From the NCBI GenBank assembly GCA_026018925.1, contig JAKSZU010000007.1, positions 97,737,501-97,801,500 of the forward strand: a stretch of 64,000 nt of DNA. The letters are read 5' to 3'. Positions within the stretch are counted from its first letter, which is position 1; each line of letters begins with the position of its first letter. Position numbers and translations under genes: made by a program. This DNA comes from Tupaia tana (lineage: Eukaryota; Chordata; Mammalia; Scandentia; Tupaiidae). Under the pieces are notes generated by a model. That model ran no database searches. It saw nothing but the letters and a program-made list of their open reading frames with translations, and had not been told where the DNA came from. Below are positions 54,056 to 64,000 of the stretch, in pieces.

Positions 54056-54303
54056 GAGAGGTTTTTGCTATAGGGCACATGCACTCGCCAGAAAGACAGA
54101 GACAGAAAGCAAGAAATCACCCTCCAGATCACCCTCCAGGGGGATGGCCATGCCACAATCCCTTCTCCTCCATTCTCCTCTGGGGACCTTGGGCATGCAC
54201 GTACACACACCCGGCGTGAGTTTAAGCCACCAGGTCCAGGACTCGAACTGTGGTCAACTACATGGGAGTCCAGTGACATAGCCATTACGCTAACTGCTGG
54301 TCC
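54020..54303 (-). mobile_element. SINE-L
   Basis: T-run of about 30, ggagaggtttttgctatagg, a 13-base body duplication (caccctccagat), to ctaactgctggtccc. Flank agtatttc(t/a)ttt. Confidence 0.9.
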
Positions 54304-54911
54304 CGAGTATTTCATTTTTTAAATATGGATTGCAACCCACTAAGTTGATTTCACAACTCATTACCCAAGGTTTGAAAGCATGGTGGAAAAACACAGGAGT
54401 ATTCCTGAAACATGCTGACCTTGTGTGTAGCTCAGTGTTCTGCACTTTAAATAAGTAACAGCATTTTAGAAACGGTTTTGTTGGAATGCGGGATGATTTC
54501 AGTAAGAAACTCCTTGCCATAGGAAATGAACTAACCATGATCGAATACTGGAGAGCATATAGTTTTGGATTACTTCTGATGCTTTTGGCTATAGTAGCTA
54601 TAATTATTCAAAAGAGACTCTTTGATAGAGTATAATACCGTTATAAACACTGTATCCTGTCATGTGATAATTCACTGTACAAATGTTTTCTGAAACAGAA
54701 TTGGAAAAGAAAAATAACTTAGGCATGTGACCCTAATATTTATATCAAAGAATTTTGCTTATAGCATTTATAAGATTATCTGCTGTTTGTATTTCACTGT
54801 GAACAAAACATTATTTTCATATGTCCTACAGATACTGCCAGTCCAAAAAAAAGCAAATGGCTGTTAATCATGCAGTGCTTAACGGAAAAAGATTTGCTTT
54901 CATTTTTTCTT

Positions 54912-55085
54912 CTTTAATAAAGAATTATTTTGTTTAACTTTATATGTTATTATTTTAATTTGACCAGAGAGAGAGACAGAGAGAGTGAGGGAAAGTAAGA
55001 AAGCAAGCCACCACGTCCAAGACTTGAACTGCGGTCTGCCGTGTGGGAGTCCAGTGCCCCTAACCACCGCACCACCTGCCAACTC
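54912..55085 (-). mobile_element. SINE-S
   Basis: ttattttaatttgaccagag to caccacctgccaactcc. Target duplication ctttcatttttt. Confidence 0.88.
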
Positions 55086-56162
55086 CTTTCTTTCATTTTT
55101 TTATATCATTGTGTGATTTTTAAGAAACTACATTTTCACTAAAATCAAGTAAACAGAATAATCTTAGAAGTTCAATTCAGCAAGGTCTCTTCTTTCTGTT
55201 TTTCAAAAATAATCATTTTATAAAACAAAGAAAATATTTTGAAAGATAAATCTATAGAGGAATTAAGTTACATACTGGGTCCAAAGAGTTCAGGATTTTA
55301 TTCCTCAGTTCTGTTTGTTTGTTTCTTTTAATAGCTTTGGGAAAATCCTTTTACCTTTGTACCTTTAGTTCGTTTCCGAGGGTATTTAAATAAATATCTT
55401 CTTTTATGTTATAAAAGCTACATTACAGTAACATTGACTTAAAGGATTAGTTAATAAAACTTAGTATTGACTCTTTTTCAAAGAAAGAGTTATATACTTA
55501 TTATAATCATTTGATTTGAGAATTGTTTGTCTTATTAAAGAACTTCCCCTGAGAAATTTAAGTCTTTCCTCTCTTGTCTTTTGTAATTTTTCAGACCTTA
55601 AATCACATAAGTAGATTATTTTTTCTTTTATTTCCAGAAGAAATAATTTACAATGAATTTCCTCAGTTTTTTGTAGGTAATAGATCAAATGAAAGGGGCT
55701 GCAATCTGGGTCAGCAGAGACGCAGCGTGCACAGTCTGGCAGAGATTCATGGTCGCTCCTACCCACACTCTGTCTCCTTGACCTACTCCGCAGTCATTTC
55801 TTCTGTTCTTTTATCCAATCTCTTTTGGTTGGTTAGGGTTCTCCTTTTAATAGAACATCTTTGCACTTCTTTGATAGTAACAAACCATGAATCTTAAGTC
55901 TGGTTTAGTTTTTAGTTCTGCAAAGGTTTAAGTGTTGTAAATTACTGCATAATTATTCACACTCTTTTGGTGTGATAATTGCTGCGCAATATCCCAGATG
56001 TGAAATTTTCTGCTAGGGGCTACCTTTTAGTTTCTGATATCCAGTCAGTAAATTTAAAGCTCCTTAGATTAAATTATACCGACTCAAAACACGGTTTTTA
56101 AAATTTTGTATTTTAACTGATTTTAACCAAAATAAGAATATTTTTCAAAAAATGCAAGTTCA

Positions 56163-56419
56163 GGGACTAGCAGTTGACGTAATGACTATGTCACTGGACT
56201 CCCATGTGGTTGACCACGGACCGGTGAGTCCCAGACCTGGTGGCTTAAACTCATACTGGGCGTGTGTGCCTGCGTGCCCAAGATCCCTGAGAGGAGAATG
56301 GAGGAGAAGGGATTGCAGTGTGGCCAATCCCCCCTGGGGGGTGATTTCTCGCTTTCTCTCTCTCTGGCAAGTGCACGTACCCTATGGCAAAAACCTCTCC
56401 AAAAAAAAAAAAAAAAAAA
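56163..56419 (+). mobile_element. SINE-L
   Basis: gggactagcagttgacgtaa to an A-tail. Target duplication (a)ttgcaagtt-like. Confidence 0.87.
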
Positions 56420-56595
56420 GAAATTGCAAGTTTATTAAGTAGCTGTTGTTGAAATCCTGTTCTTCACTTCTACCATGAAGACATAGTGGACAACATGAAG
56501 AATTGCTGTTAATGTGAAAGAATGGTGCCTTAACTGAATTTTAAATATTGAAAAAAACTGATTGTCTCGGTGCCTCTAGAGAGAGAAATGTTATC

Positions 56596-56890
56596 GGGCT
56601 GACTCCACAGCCTGGTGGTTAAGGCAGCGAGATACCACTTGGCCAACTCTGGGGTTCGAGCACTGGAGCTGGTGGCTTTTAAAAACACAGAGCGAGTGTG
56701 GTAGCACCCACCCTATGGCAAGAACCGGCGGAAGCTGGAGGGTCGTGGCATTGAGTCCATCTCCCTCTTTGTCTCTCTCAACACACAGAGTGCGTGTGTG
56801 CACGCCCAAAATCCTGAAAAGAGGGAGGAGAAATGAAGGAGAACAGATTGTGGTATGACCATTCCTCGTGGGAGGTGCTTTTTATTTTTT
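56596..56890 (+). mobile_element. SINE-P, interrupted
   Basis: cgggctgactccacagcctg head. The body is broken by about 90 bp of unrelated sequence, then tgcccaaaatcctgaaaaga. Confidence 0.7.
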
Positions 56891-57142
56891 TTTGCCCGAT
56901 AGCATGTGTGCTCCCCATAGACAGGCAGATAGAGAGGGAAAGGGAGAAAGCACCCTCCCGTGGGGCATGTTCACCCCAAAGCCCCTTTTCCTCCCCCTCT
57001 CCATCTTTCCAGGATTTTGGCCACACACACACATACACACACACCTGGCGTGTTTTTCAAGTAGCTGGATCCACGACTCCAGCTTTGCATTCAGCCATGT
57101 GGCATCCAGCTGCCTTAACCACCAGGCCGCTCGGCTGGCCTG
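56891..57142 (-). mobile_element. SINE-P, tail-to-tail with the previous one
   Basis: tttgcccgatagcatgtgtg to accaggccgctcggctggcc. Confidence 0.8.
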
Positions 57143-57733
57143 AGGTGAATTTTTGTCATTTACTTTGTTTTTAATGATTTGAGTGAAAACAGGATGTAGA
57201 ATGAAACTTGCGGCAAAACACGATAGTGCTGAGCAGCAGAGCACTCTTTGGCCTGCACACAGCTTTGGACTGCTGTTTTTAACGTTTTAGTTTGAGTGGA
57301 TGCTGTAAAGGAAATGATCCCAAATTCCTGCAAGGGAAAGGATAGTGAATGTGTATGACATGAGGGTTTTTTTCTTTTAATTGTTCAAGGAAAAATTCTT
57401 TATTTCACCTAATATGACAATTTTAAGGCAAATGTGTTAAAATATGAGAAACTGAGAAGATTTAGAGAAGTGTCTAAAGAGTTTGAATTGGTATTTTTCT
57501 TAAAATCTAAGTCAGGGGGTCTTTTTTAATCGGAATGCCTGCATTTTTGTAATACAGCAAGGCAGTTTAATTGGAAACAGTGAAAACTGTTAAACTCATT
57601 GATCCCATTCTTCAAGACAGATTGGATGTTTGATAAAATAGATACTGGCAGTTGGACAGCGAATTCTGGGTTTTAGACATGTGTCACTATCGGTTTGTAC
57701 CTCTTGGCGCCAGGATTTCTCGACATTTAGAAC

Positions 57734-57750
57734 TAATGCAAAATGCATTA
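57734..57750. repeat. Palindrome TAATGCA-AAA-TGCATTA
   Basis: Perfect 7-bp arms with a 3-bp spacer, resembling paired homeodomain/POU core sites, in a repeat-free block. Binding is inference only. Confidence 0.5.
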
Positions 57751-58228
57751 GGGCTCCAAGGCATTAGCTGTGGAGTTGCAGATCCCAGAGCGTCAAATGT
57801 AAATCTTCCCTCCCAGAGTGGGAACTGGTGTTAGAAAGTAAAGGGAACTTGCTATCGAAGCTAATTAAAAATAATAGGAGCAAGACTAGCTTTTTCTCTG
57901 TTACTTACCATGCATCCACACCATATTTTTGGACCGTTTTTTTTTTTTTTTTTATTGTAACTCTTACTTTTCGAGACTAACAAGAACCTCATGTTAAGGG
58001 TATTTTTAAACTGCTTCCAGCTTTTACAAATCAGTTTTTGTTGCAGTAAAAATGGTCCATTTTTCTTTTATGGGAATCCAATTTTCATAAACTGGAAAAA
58101 AATTGCAGAGACTGCTTAGGTTTCCTTGGGGCTTTGAATAATATTTTCAGAGCGCCTAGAGCTCTCTGTGGTTGGCACCGTGATGTCATTCACTGGCCAT
58201 ATCGTTGTGTCCAGGATGGGCTGGATGA

Positions 58229-58300
58229 GAGCTGCTGCCCGGAGCCGCAGCCGCCGCCGCCGCCGCCGCCTCGCGCTGCATGGCTGTGTGTCGGAGCCCA
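58229..58300. repeat. GC-rich patch with (CCG)n
   Basis: ggagccgcagccgccgccgc and on to cctcgcgctgcatgg: seven CCG-type units in a strongly AT-rich intron. Confidence 0.85.
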
Positions 58301-59585
58301 CTTTGCTTTTCTTTCTTCTTAGAATACTTTAGCATTAACTTTTCGTATGTTGTACATATTATATATTATATATTATATACTTTTTGCATTCTGGTCTAAT
58401 TTATCTCCTTCAAACATTAAATGAGTTGAAATGTTACTTGCAGTTTAAAAAAATCATATGGAACGGAACTAACATTATTTATTTAAAATATAAGAAATAA
58501 TCTCTTATCCAAACTTTTAAATGCTTGATTTCTCCTAGGAGTCTACATGTAAAAATTAAACTTATTTCATTTGCTATAAGGCTACCTAATTATACTCAGC
58601 CATTTCCTTAATTTTTTCACTTGAGAAAAACAACCTCAAAATTACATGTTCTCCATCTGAAAGGCATTGTGTAGTGTTTATAGAACTACATATTGTGTGT
58701 TTATTTCAAAGAAGTTATCCATAAGAGAAATTAAATTGTAGTCCATGTTATAGTTCTTAATTTGGTCAAGCAAGAAATTCTTTATGCTGAGAGGAAAGTA
58801 TATCTACCTATAAAATCTCTTCTCTGTGAAGAGAATTTGTCATGATAACTCAAACTCTTATATGTTATCATTTAAATTTTAGTGACATTATTAAGAAGAT
58901 GAGAACCTCCCAGAAACTTTTTCCTCTGTAGACATCGAGACCAACCATTTGCTCAGCATTATAAAAACTGACTTATTTGGTAAATGCTTATAAAACTTTT
59001 TAAAGATAATCATCCACTAAGACACAGCTTTATTTAGTGTTACAATTTTTATCATAGCTTTTCAGATTATTTATTTTTCTGTTACTTTTTTTTTTTTTGC
59101 AAAGAATATGCTTTACGAAGCCTTTAAAAACAACCCAACTTTAGCAGTTTTTCCAGACATGGTGGTTACAAAATAAAGCAGTCAGATAACATTTTCACCT
59201 AACAATTGCCAAAGATGTTTTAATGGTAATACCTACACATCAGAGCAAAGAGGGATTTTTACATACCTTTTGTGAAACTTTAAGTTGATAAAACCTTTGT
59301 GGAATGCATTTGGAAATACAGAACAGGAATCTTTCTTTAACTCTGTAACTTCATTTCTAAGAATTTATTCTTAAGAAGTAATCAGATTTTTAAAAAAAGA
59401 CTGGATAAATGAGTTATATGTTAAAGAAAATAGATACACTGAGTGTACTAGGGTATACTTATCTGTAGAATAAACATTTCTTGCAGCACCTACTTTTGCA
59501 ACACCAGATTTGTCCACATACTAGATTACACAGCACTACTGTCCCACATGTAAGGACTACAGTGTAGTGAGCGAAGGTCAGAATA

Positions 59586-59690
59586 GGGCTGGCTGCTTAG
59601 CACAGCGTAAGTGCTGTGAATGGAGCCGAATCCCAAATGGCTCTTTAGCAAGTACACATGCCCACTGATAAAACAGAAACAAAATCTAAA
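59586..59690 (+). mobile_element. SINE-O/P fragment
   Basis: agggctggctgcttagcaca head joined to tagcaagtacacatgcccac tail; the body is deleted. Confidence 0.5.
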
Positions 59691-59754
59691 CAAAATAAAT
59701 CATTAAAATAGATATATTTATCAGTAGATATTCATGTTACATAAAATTCATTTT

Positions 59755-59996
59755 TAAAAATTTACTTTTATTTTTTAGAGAGATTTTTTACTATACAACA
59801 AGTGTGCTTGCCAGAGAGACAGTAAGTGAGAATTCACCCCCTGGGGGGGATGACCACACCATAGTCCCTTCTCCATTCTCCTCCCAAGTTCTTGGGCATG
59901 CATGCACACACGCACAGCATGAGTTTTAAGCTGCCAGGTCTAGGACTTGAACCATGGTCGATTATATGGGAGTCCAGCAATGTAACCATTACACCA
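59755..59996 (-). mobile_element. SINE-L
   Basis: ttttagagagattttttact to gtaaccattacaccat. The last bases of the head are missing. Confidence 0.82.
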
Positions 59997-60165
59997 TTTT
60001 TTCAAAAAAATTCTTAACTTTATTAAGGCTTGACAAGACCTTTTAATTTATTGCTTTCTTATTAAAAATTCCTTTTCCTTAAAAATGCTGTTTACACACA
60101 ATGTTTTGATAGCATGAAATTGGATACACCTTGGCCACATCTATAATTCCTAGTAATTGAAAGTT

Positions 60166-60680
60166 GGGACCAGCAGATGGTGTAATGGTTATGTTGCTAA
60201 ACTCCCACGTAGTCTACCACAGTTCGAGTCCCAAACCCAGTGGCTTAAAACTCACACTGGGCATGTATGAGTGCATGCCCAAATTCCCAAGAGGAGAATG
60301 GAGGAGAAGGGATTGCAGCATGATCATCCCCCCGAGGAGTGACTTCTTTTTTTTGAGAGATTTTCACTATAGAGCGTGTGCGCTCGCCAGACAGAGAGAG
60401 ACATTAGAGACAGAAAGCGAGAAATCACCCCCCAGGGGGGATGGTCACGCCGCAATCCCTTCTCCTCCATTCTCCTCTCGGGATCTTGGGTACGTATGCA
60501 CACGCGCCCAGCGTGAGTTTTAAGCCACGGGGTCCGGGACGCGAACTGCGGTCGACTATGTGGGAGTCCAGCGACATAGCCATTACGCTAACTTCCCCAG
60601 GAGTGACTTCTAATGTTCTCTCTGTCTCTATCTCTCTGGTGAGCACACACGCTCGACAGAAAAAATCTCTCTCAAAAAAG
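60166..60680 (+). mobile_element. SINE-L host, split by an inverted SINE-L
   Basis: Parts 60166-60346 (gggaccagcagatggtgtaa) and 60597-60680 (tctctctggtgagcacacac). Confidence 0.87.
60347..60596 (-). mobile_element. SINE-L, young, nested in opposite orientation
   Basis: ttttttttgagagattttca to cattacgctaacttcccc. The head lacks tgctgg. Target duplication (c)gaggagtgacttct/caggagtgacttct. Confidence 0.88.
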
Positions 60681-60737
60681 GAGATAGCACAGTTAAAAAA
60701 TTCAGTTATTCTGTTTATATTGATTTGCATGTATTAA

Positions 60738-60763
60738 GATATTGATATTGATATTGATATTAT
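60738..60763 (+). repeat. (GATATT)n microsatellite
   Basis: gatattgatattgatattga, then tattatatcaatatt, a short simple repeat. Confidence 0.85.
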
Positions 60764-60784
60764 ATCAATATTTACTCATATAAA

Positions 60785-60813
60785 CATAGCCCTTACGCTA
60801 ACTGCTGGTTCCT
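60785..60813 (-). mobile_element. SINE-L head fragment (29 bp)
   Basis: acatagcccttacgctaact followed by gctggttcc, with nothing else of the element. Confidence 0.7.
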
Positions 60814-60905
60814 GGGATATTTTAAAAAGTTTAATAGAATTTTATTTTATTCTTATTAGTTTAATAAAACTTTTTTAAAAATTATGATTAAAATTTATAT
60901 AGTAG

Positions 60906-61004
60906 AAGGCTAGACCCAGGCTCTAGTAGGTTAAGGAAGCCAGATCCCACCTGGTTGACTGCATGGTTCAAACCTCAGCGTCCACAGCTCGAAAACCACA
61001 CCAG

Positions 61005-61040
<36 letters not shown>

Positions 61041-61170
61041 AAAATCCTGACAGGATGAAGAAATGGAGAAGGGTTTACAGTGGGACCACATCCCATTAGG
61101 GGATGCTGTCTCCCTCTCCCTCCCTGTCTGGCAAGCTCATGTGCTCTCTGGCAATTTTTTTTTTTTTTAA
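60906..61170 (+). mobile_element. SINE-P with (GT)n
   Basis: ggctagacccaggctctagt head, a GT run at 61010-61038, and end tgctctctggcaattttt. Confidence 0.82.
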
Positions 61171-61256
61171 ATAATACATACAGTAGAATCTCTTTATTGC
61201 AACAACAGGACTGGGTAACAAGACAATCTCCTGTTCACTTCAAAAAGTTGCTCTGT

Positions 61257-61516
61257 GGGAACCAGCAGTTAGCTTAATGGCTATGTTGCTGGACTCCCAC
61301 GTAGTCGACCGCGGTTCGCGTCCCAGACCCGGTGGCTTAAAACTCACGCCGGGCGCATGTGCATGCCTGCCCAAGATCCCGAGAGGAGAATGGAGGAGAA
61401 GGGATTGCAGCGTGACCATCCCCCCTGGGGAGTGATTTCTCGCTTTCTGTCTCTATGTCTCTCTCTGTCTGGCGAGCGCACGAGCCTATAGCGAAAACCT
61501 CTCCAAAAAGAAAAAA
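61257..61516 (+). mobile_element. SINE-L, young
   Basis: gggaaccagcagttagctta head, CpG-rich body. Target duplication aaagttgctctgt. Confidence 0.94.
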
Positions 61517-62194
61517 AAAGTTGCTCTGTTTCAGGCAGGATTTGATCTAAAAATGTCCATAACTGTGCAGATTTTTATTATAAGTTGTATTCAGTTATTT
61601 AGATGATGAAATTTTAATATATGTAAACATCTATTTCAAGCCAAGTAATAGATTCTATGCCTAGATATAACCAGTAGAAATAATTTTAAGTTTTTTTTCC
61701 ACTTTCTCAATATTAATGAAGCAGAAATATGTGGTAGAATTTCTTGAAATGAGTAACAAAATTCATTAGAAATAATACTATATGACAAGTAAAAATATAC
61801 CTCAGGTAATGAACTGGTCATTTTGCCCCTAAACTGTGGGATGGTAAAAAGAGAACAAGAGTGACAGTAGCCAGGTAACAACACAGCTCTTATAAGAAAA
61901 ATCAAACCAATGCCAATGCAAGTTTTTTACAGTGTGAGATCCTTGCTCTAACATAATCCTTACATAAAATCTCAACTTTTCATTCTGAAATACTCTCATG
62001 ACAATTCTGACAGTTTCTTTTTTATTTTAAAAGATGGAATGTTTTAGAAACTTTTTAAAAGTTGCAAAGAATAAGATGTTTTAGGCTATTTTTAATTTAT
62101 AAAGTATATATACAAAGACTAATAACTTGCACTTTCTACATTTGTGTCTGCATGTATCTCATTGATCATCAACAAGTATTTTTGAGGTAGACTA

Positions 62195-62345
62195 GGCACA
62201 GAGGAATATCATCCCTATTTTAACACTGTGGAAATTAAGGATTAGAAATTTTTAAGAGATTAACACAAAGCAGGAAGCAAATAAATAGTGAAGCCTTCAA
62301 GCTTGTAAGGGTCAGCACTCTTACTATTGACCTTTACCGTGTCCA
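62195..62345 (-). mobile_element. Probable MIR SINE
   Basis: atccctattttaacactgtg, gaaattaaggattagaaat and agattaacacaaagcaggaa resemble the MIR complement, poorly preserved. Confidence 0.4.
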
Positions 62346-64000
62346 GATGACCACAGATAATCAGTCTTTAGGACGTTTAGAGTACATGTTGCTGAGATGA
62401 GGAGTGAGATATGCACATTTTATTGTGCAACGCAATACACTGTTTATTTCACTTTAATATACCTGACATGGTTTGCTGCATATTGGTGCTTCAGATTTGC
62501 TTGTAGGCAAGCTCAGAGTTTATTAACACATTAACTAATTAGTTCATTACCTTGACATTTTCATGAGTAGTAGGTTCACTAAAATCTCTACAGATCAAAT
62601 CCAGTTGTTTCAGAAATGAGAATGGAATGAGTAGGATAATCTCCATCTGGAAGGAGATTTGCCTCCTGCAGAGCATTTATTCAGCTAATTAACCAATATA
62701 AATGTTTCCCTACGTGATGCTCTTGTTTCATGTCTACAAATGAATCCTTATGGACCTACCGTATATTAGTCTTATTTATTTAGACTATTTATAGAGATAA
62801 CTTCTTTCTAGCGTTGAGAAGGCAAGGAAATTCACTTCCACTAATGATTTACATTTCCCAAAGAGAATTGAATTAGGTTTTATTAGTAAATTGGGCCCGT
62901 AACCTTTAGGGCCAGGTTGTATTAGATTATCACACATCAGTATTAGCAAATTGTAAACTTTACTGAAATTAGAGACACAAGCCAAAAATGAGGCTTAGAA
63001 TCTTGGAAATTTGGAAAAATGTTTTGTTCTAGAGAAACTATAGTCCTGACATGGAAAAAAATTTTAAGTGTTTTATTTTCCTTTAGAAATTTAGAAATAG
63101 AAGAAGTTGGTGACAGAATTGCCTTCATCAAACTAGTGTTAATTTTTAATCTACTAACCTAAGCAAAGTTTTTGGAGGTGTGCACAGTAGCTGTATATAA
63201 AGCCCAGAGATGTTCACAGAGGAAATCAAGTTTATTTTCAATCCATTTGGATTTTTACATAGGAGAAGACATTCAGCATGACTATGTCTATGAATAAAGT
63301 AAAAGTATTCTGAATGTGACTGGATCCTATAAAAATGTTACCCATCAGTCATGGTGTTGCATTCTCCAAGAAGAAATGATACCGGAGTTAATCCAGTCAT
63401 GACTGGAAAGTTAGTCCTATCACCACCATTTAACAGTGATTATCTAACACTTAAAGTTCATGATTTTCCCCATATATTAATTACATTTTCTTGGCTATAT
63501 AAATATATAAATTAGTTGTAAATTTAAATAGAAAATAGAAAGTCTTTAAGCAATAATAACTGCTCTTATGATGATATATTTGACACAGGAAGTGTTCTCA
63601 TTTTCTAAAAAAACAATTAGATTTCTTTTTAAAGAAGTAGAATGCAAATTACCATGATAAAGTCTTGATTATTCAAATTCTAATGAAAATCACAAATTGT
63701 GTCAGGGTTGATAAAGCCCACCACCTCTTCAAAAATGTAAGCAGAGGGGAGCCTGCCGTCTTGCACTCCTTACATCTGGACTCAGTGGCAGAGCTCGCTT
63801 CCTCTCTCAGGGCTATGTCCTGATGTGAGATAGATTTACGTTAGCCCATCTGTTCTGACTGATTTAACAATGTAATTTAATTACTTGTGAACAATTATTA
63901 AAATTATCTTGAAGTATTAAATGGATTTTTTTCTTTAAAAAAAAAAAAAAAAGCTGAGACCTGTAAGTCTCTTAATGTAATATTAATTAATTTTCTTATT

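Noticed and set aside
55574-55897. 107-codon ORF, possible exon
   Set aside because: An acceptor-like ttttcag and a gtaata donor exist nearby, but reading phases do not fit KIFAP3 and the peptide is low-complexity.
57652-57834. 60-codon ORF in the SINE-free block
   Set aside because: Short, with no clear splice partners and no family resemblance; the block is better viewed as possible non-coding regulatory DNA.

Overview
The window is nuclear DNA from a placental mammal, carrying the 3' half of one spliced gene inside repeat-crowded introns. Eight exons on the + strand join in phase, with GT-AG borders and no stop, to give residues about 429 to 757 of KIFAP3 (KAP3, the cargo-adaptor subunit of heterotrimeric kinesin-2). 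The 5' exons lie upstream of base 1 and the last coding exon (glycine/tyrosine-rich tail) beyond base 64000. The intron between the fifth and sixth exons has a U12-type donor and branch site, so one splice of this transcript should use the minor spliceosome. A candidate alternative last exon, with in-frame acceptor, stop codon and ATTAAA signal, sits at 14722 in the intron after the fourth exon. It would give a protein of about 623 residues.

The rest is intronic. About one SINE copy per kilobase is present. All are Pol III type with a tRNA-like head (A box TRGYNNARNNG, B box GGTTCGANTCC). I use four working names. SINE-L is about 265 bp: head GGGACCAGCAG, a body holding CCCCCCTGGGGGG and an end CCCTATAGCAAAAACCTCTCC(A)n. 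SINE-S is 130-170 bp: the same head, then a CT-rich stretch and TGGTCAAATTAAAATAAA. SINE-P is about 245 bp: head GGCCAGCCCCATGGCCTAGTGGTTAA with an L-like body. SINE-O covers older diverged relatives. Many SINE-L copies keep their CpGs and have perfect 10-17 bp target duplications, so the family was recently active. It is not Alu, B1/B2, ID, CanSINE, VES, AfroSINE or rabbit C as I know them. A colugo (Dermoptera) is my best guess for the host, but only a guess.

Other repeats are a rearranged L1 at 24780-28457 with about 82-bp tandem units in its 5' part, L2 and MIR fossils, and a Tigger-like DNA transposon at 47465-50463 opened up by eight or more SINEs. There are also small palindromic MITEs, (CA)/(TA)/(TG) microsatellites and a minus-strand RPL15 processed pseudogene at 19443-20134.

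Layout: 1-9696 upstream intron (SINEs, L2, MITEs); 9697-14118 four exons; 14119-17651 intron with the candidate alternative end; 17652-22469 two exons around the U12-type intron; 22470-42542 a 20-kb intron with the L1; 42543-51577 two exons around the Tigger/SINE cluster; 51578-64000 downstream intron, including a repeat-free block with a small GC-rich (CCG)n patch at 58.2 kb. I found no bacterial or viral gene, CRISPR array or RNA gene, and no new multi-gene system. The points of most interest are the alternative terminal exon, the U12-type intron and the SINE insertion patterns.
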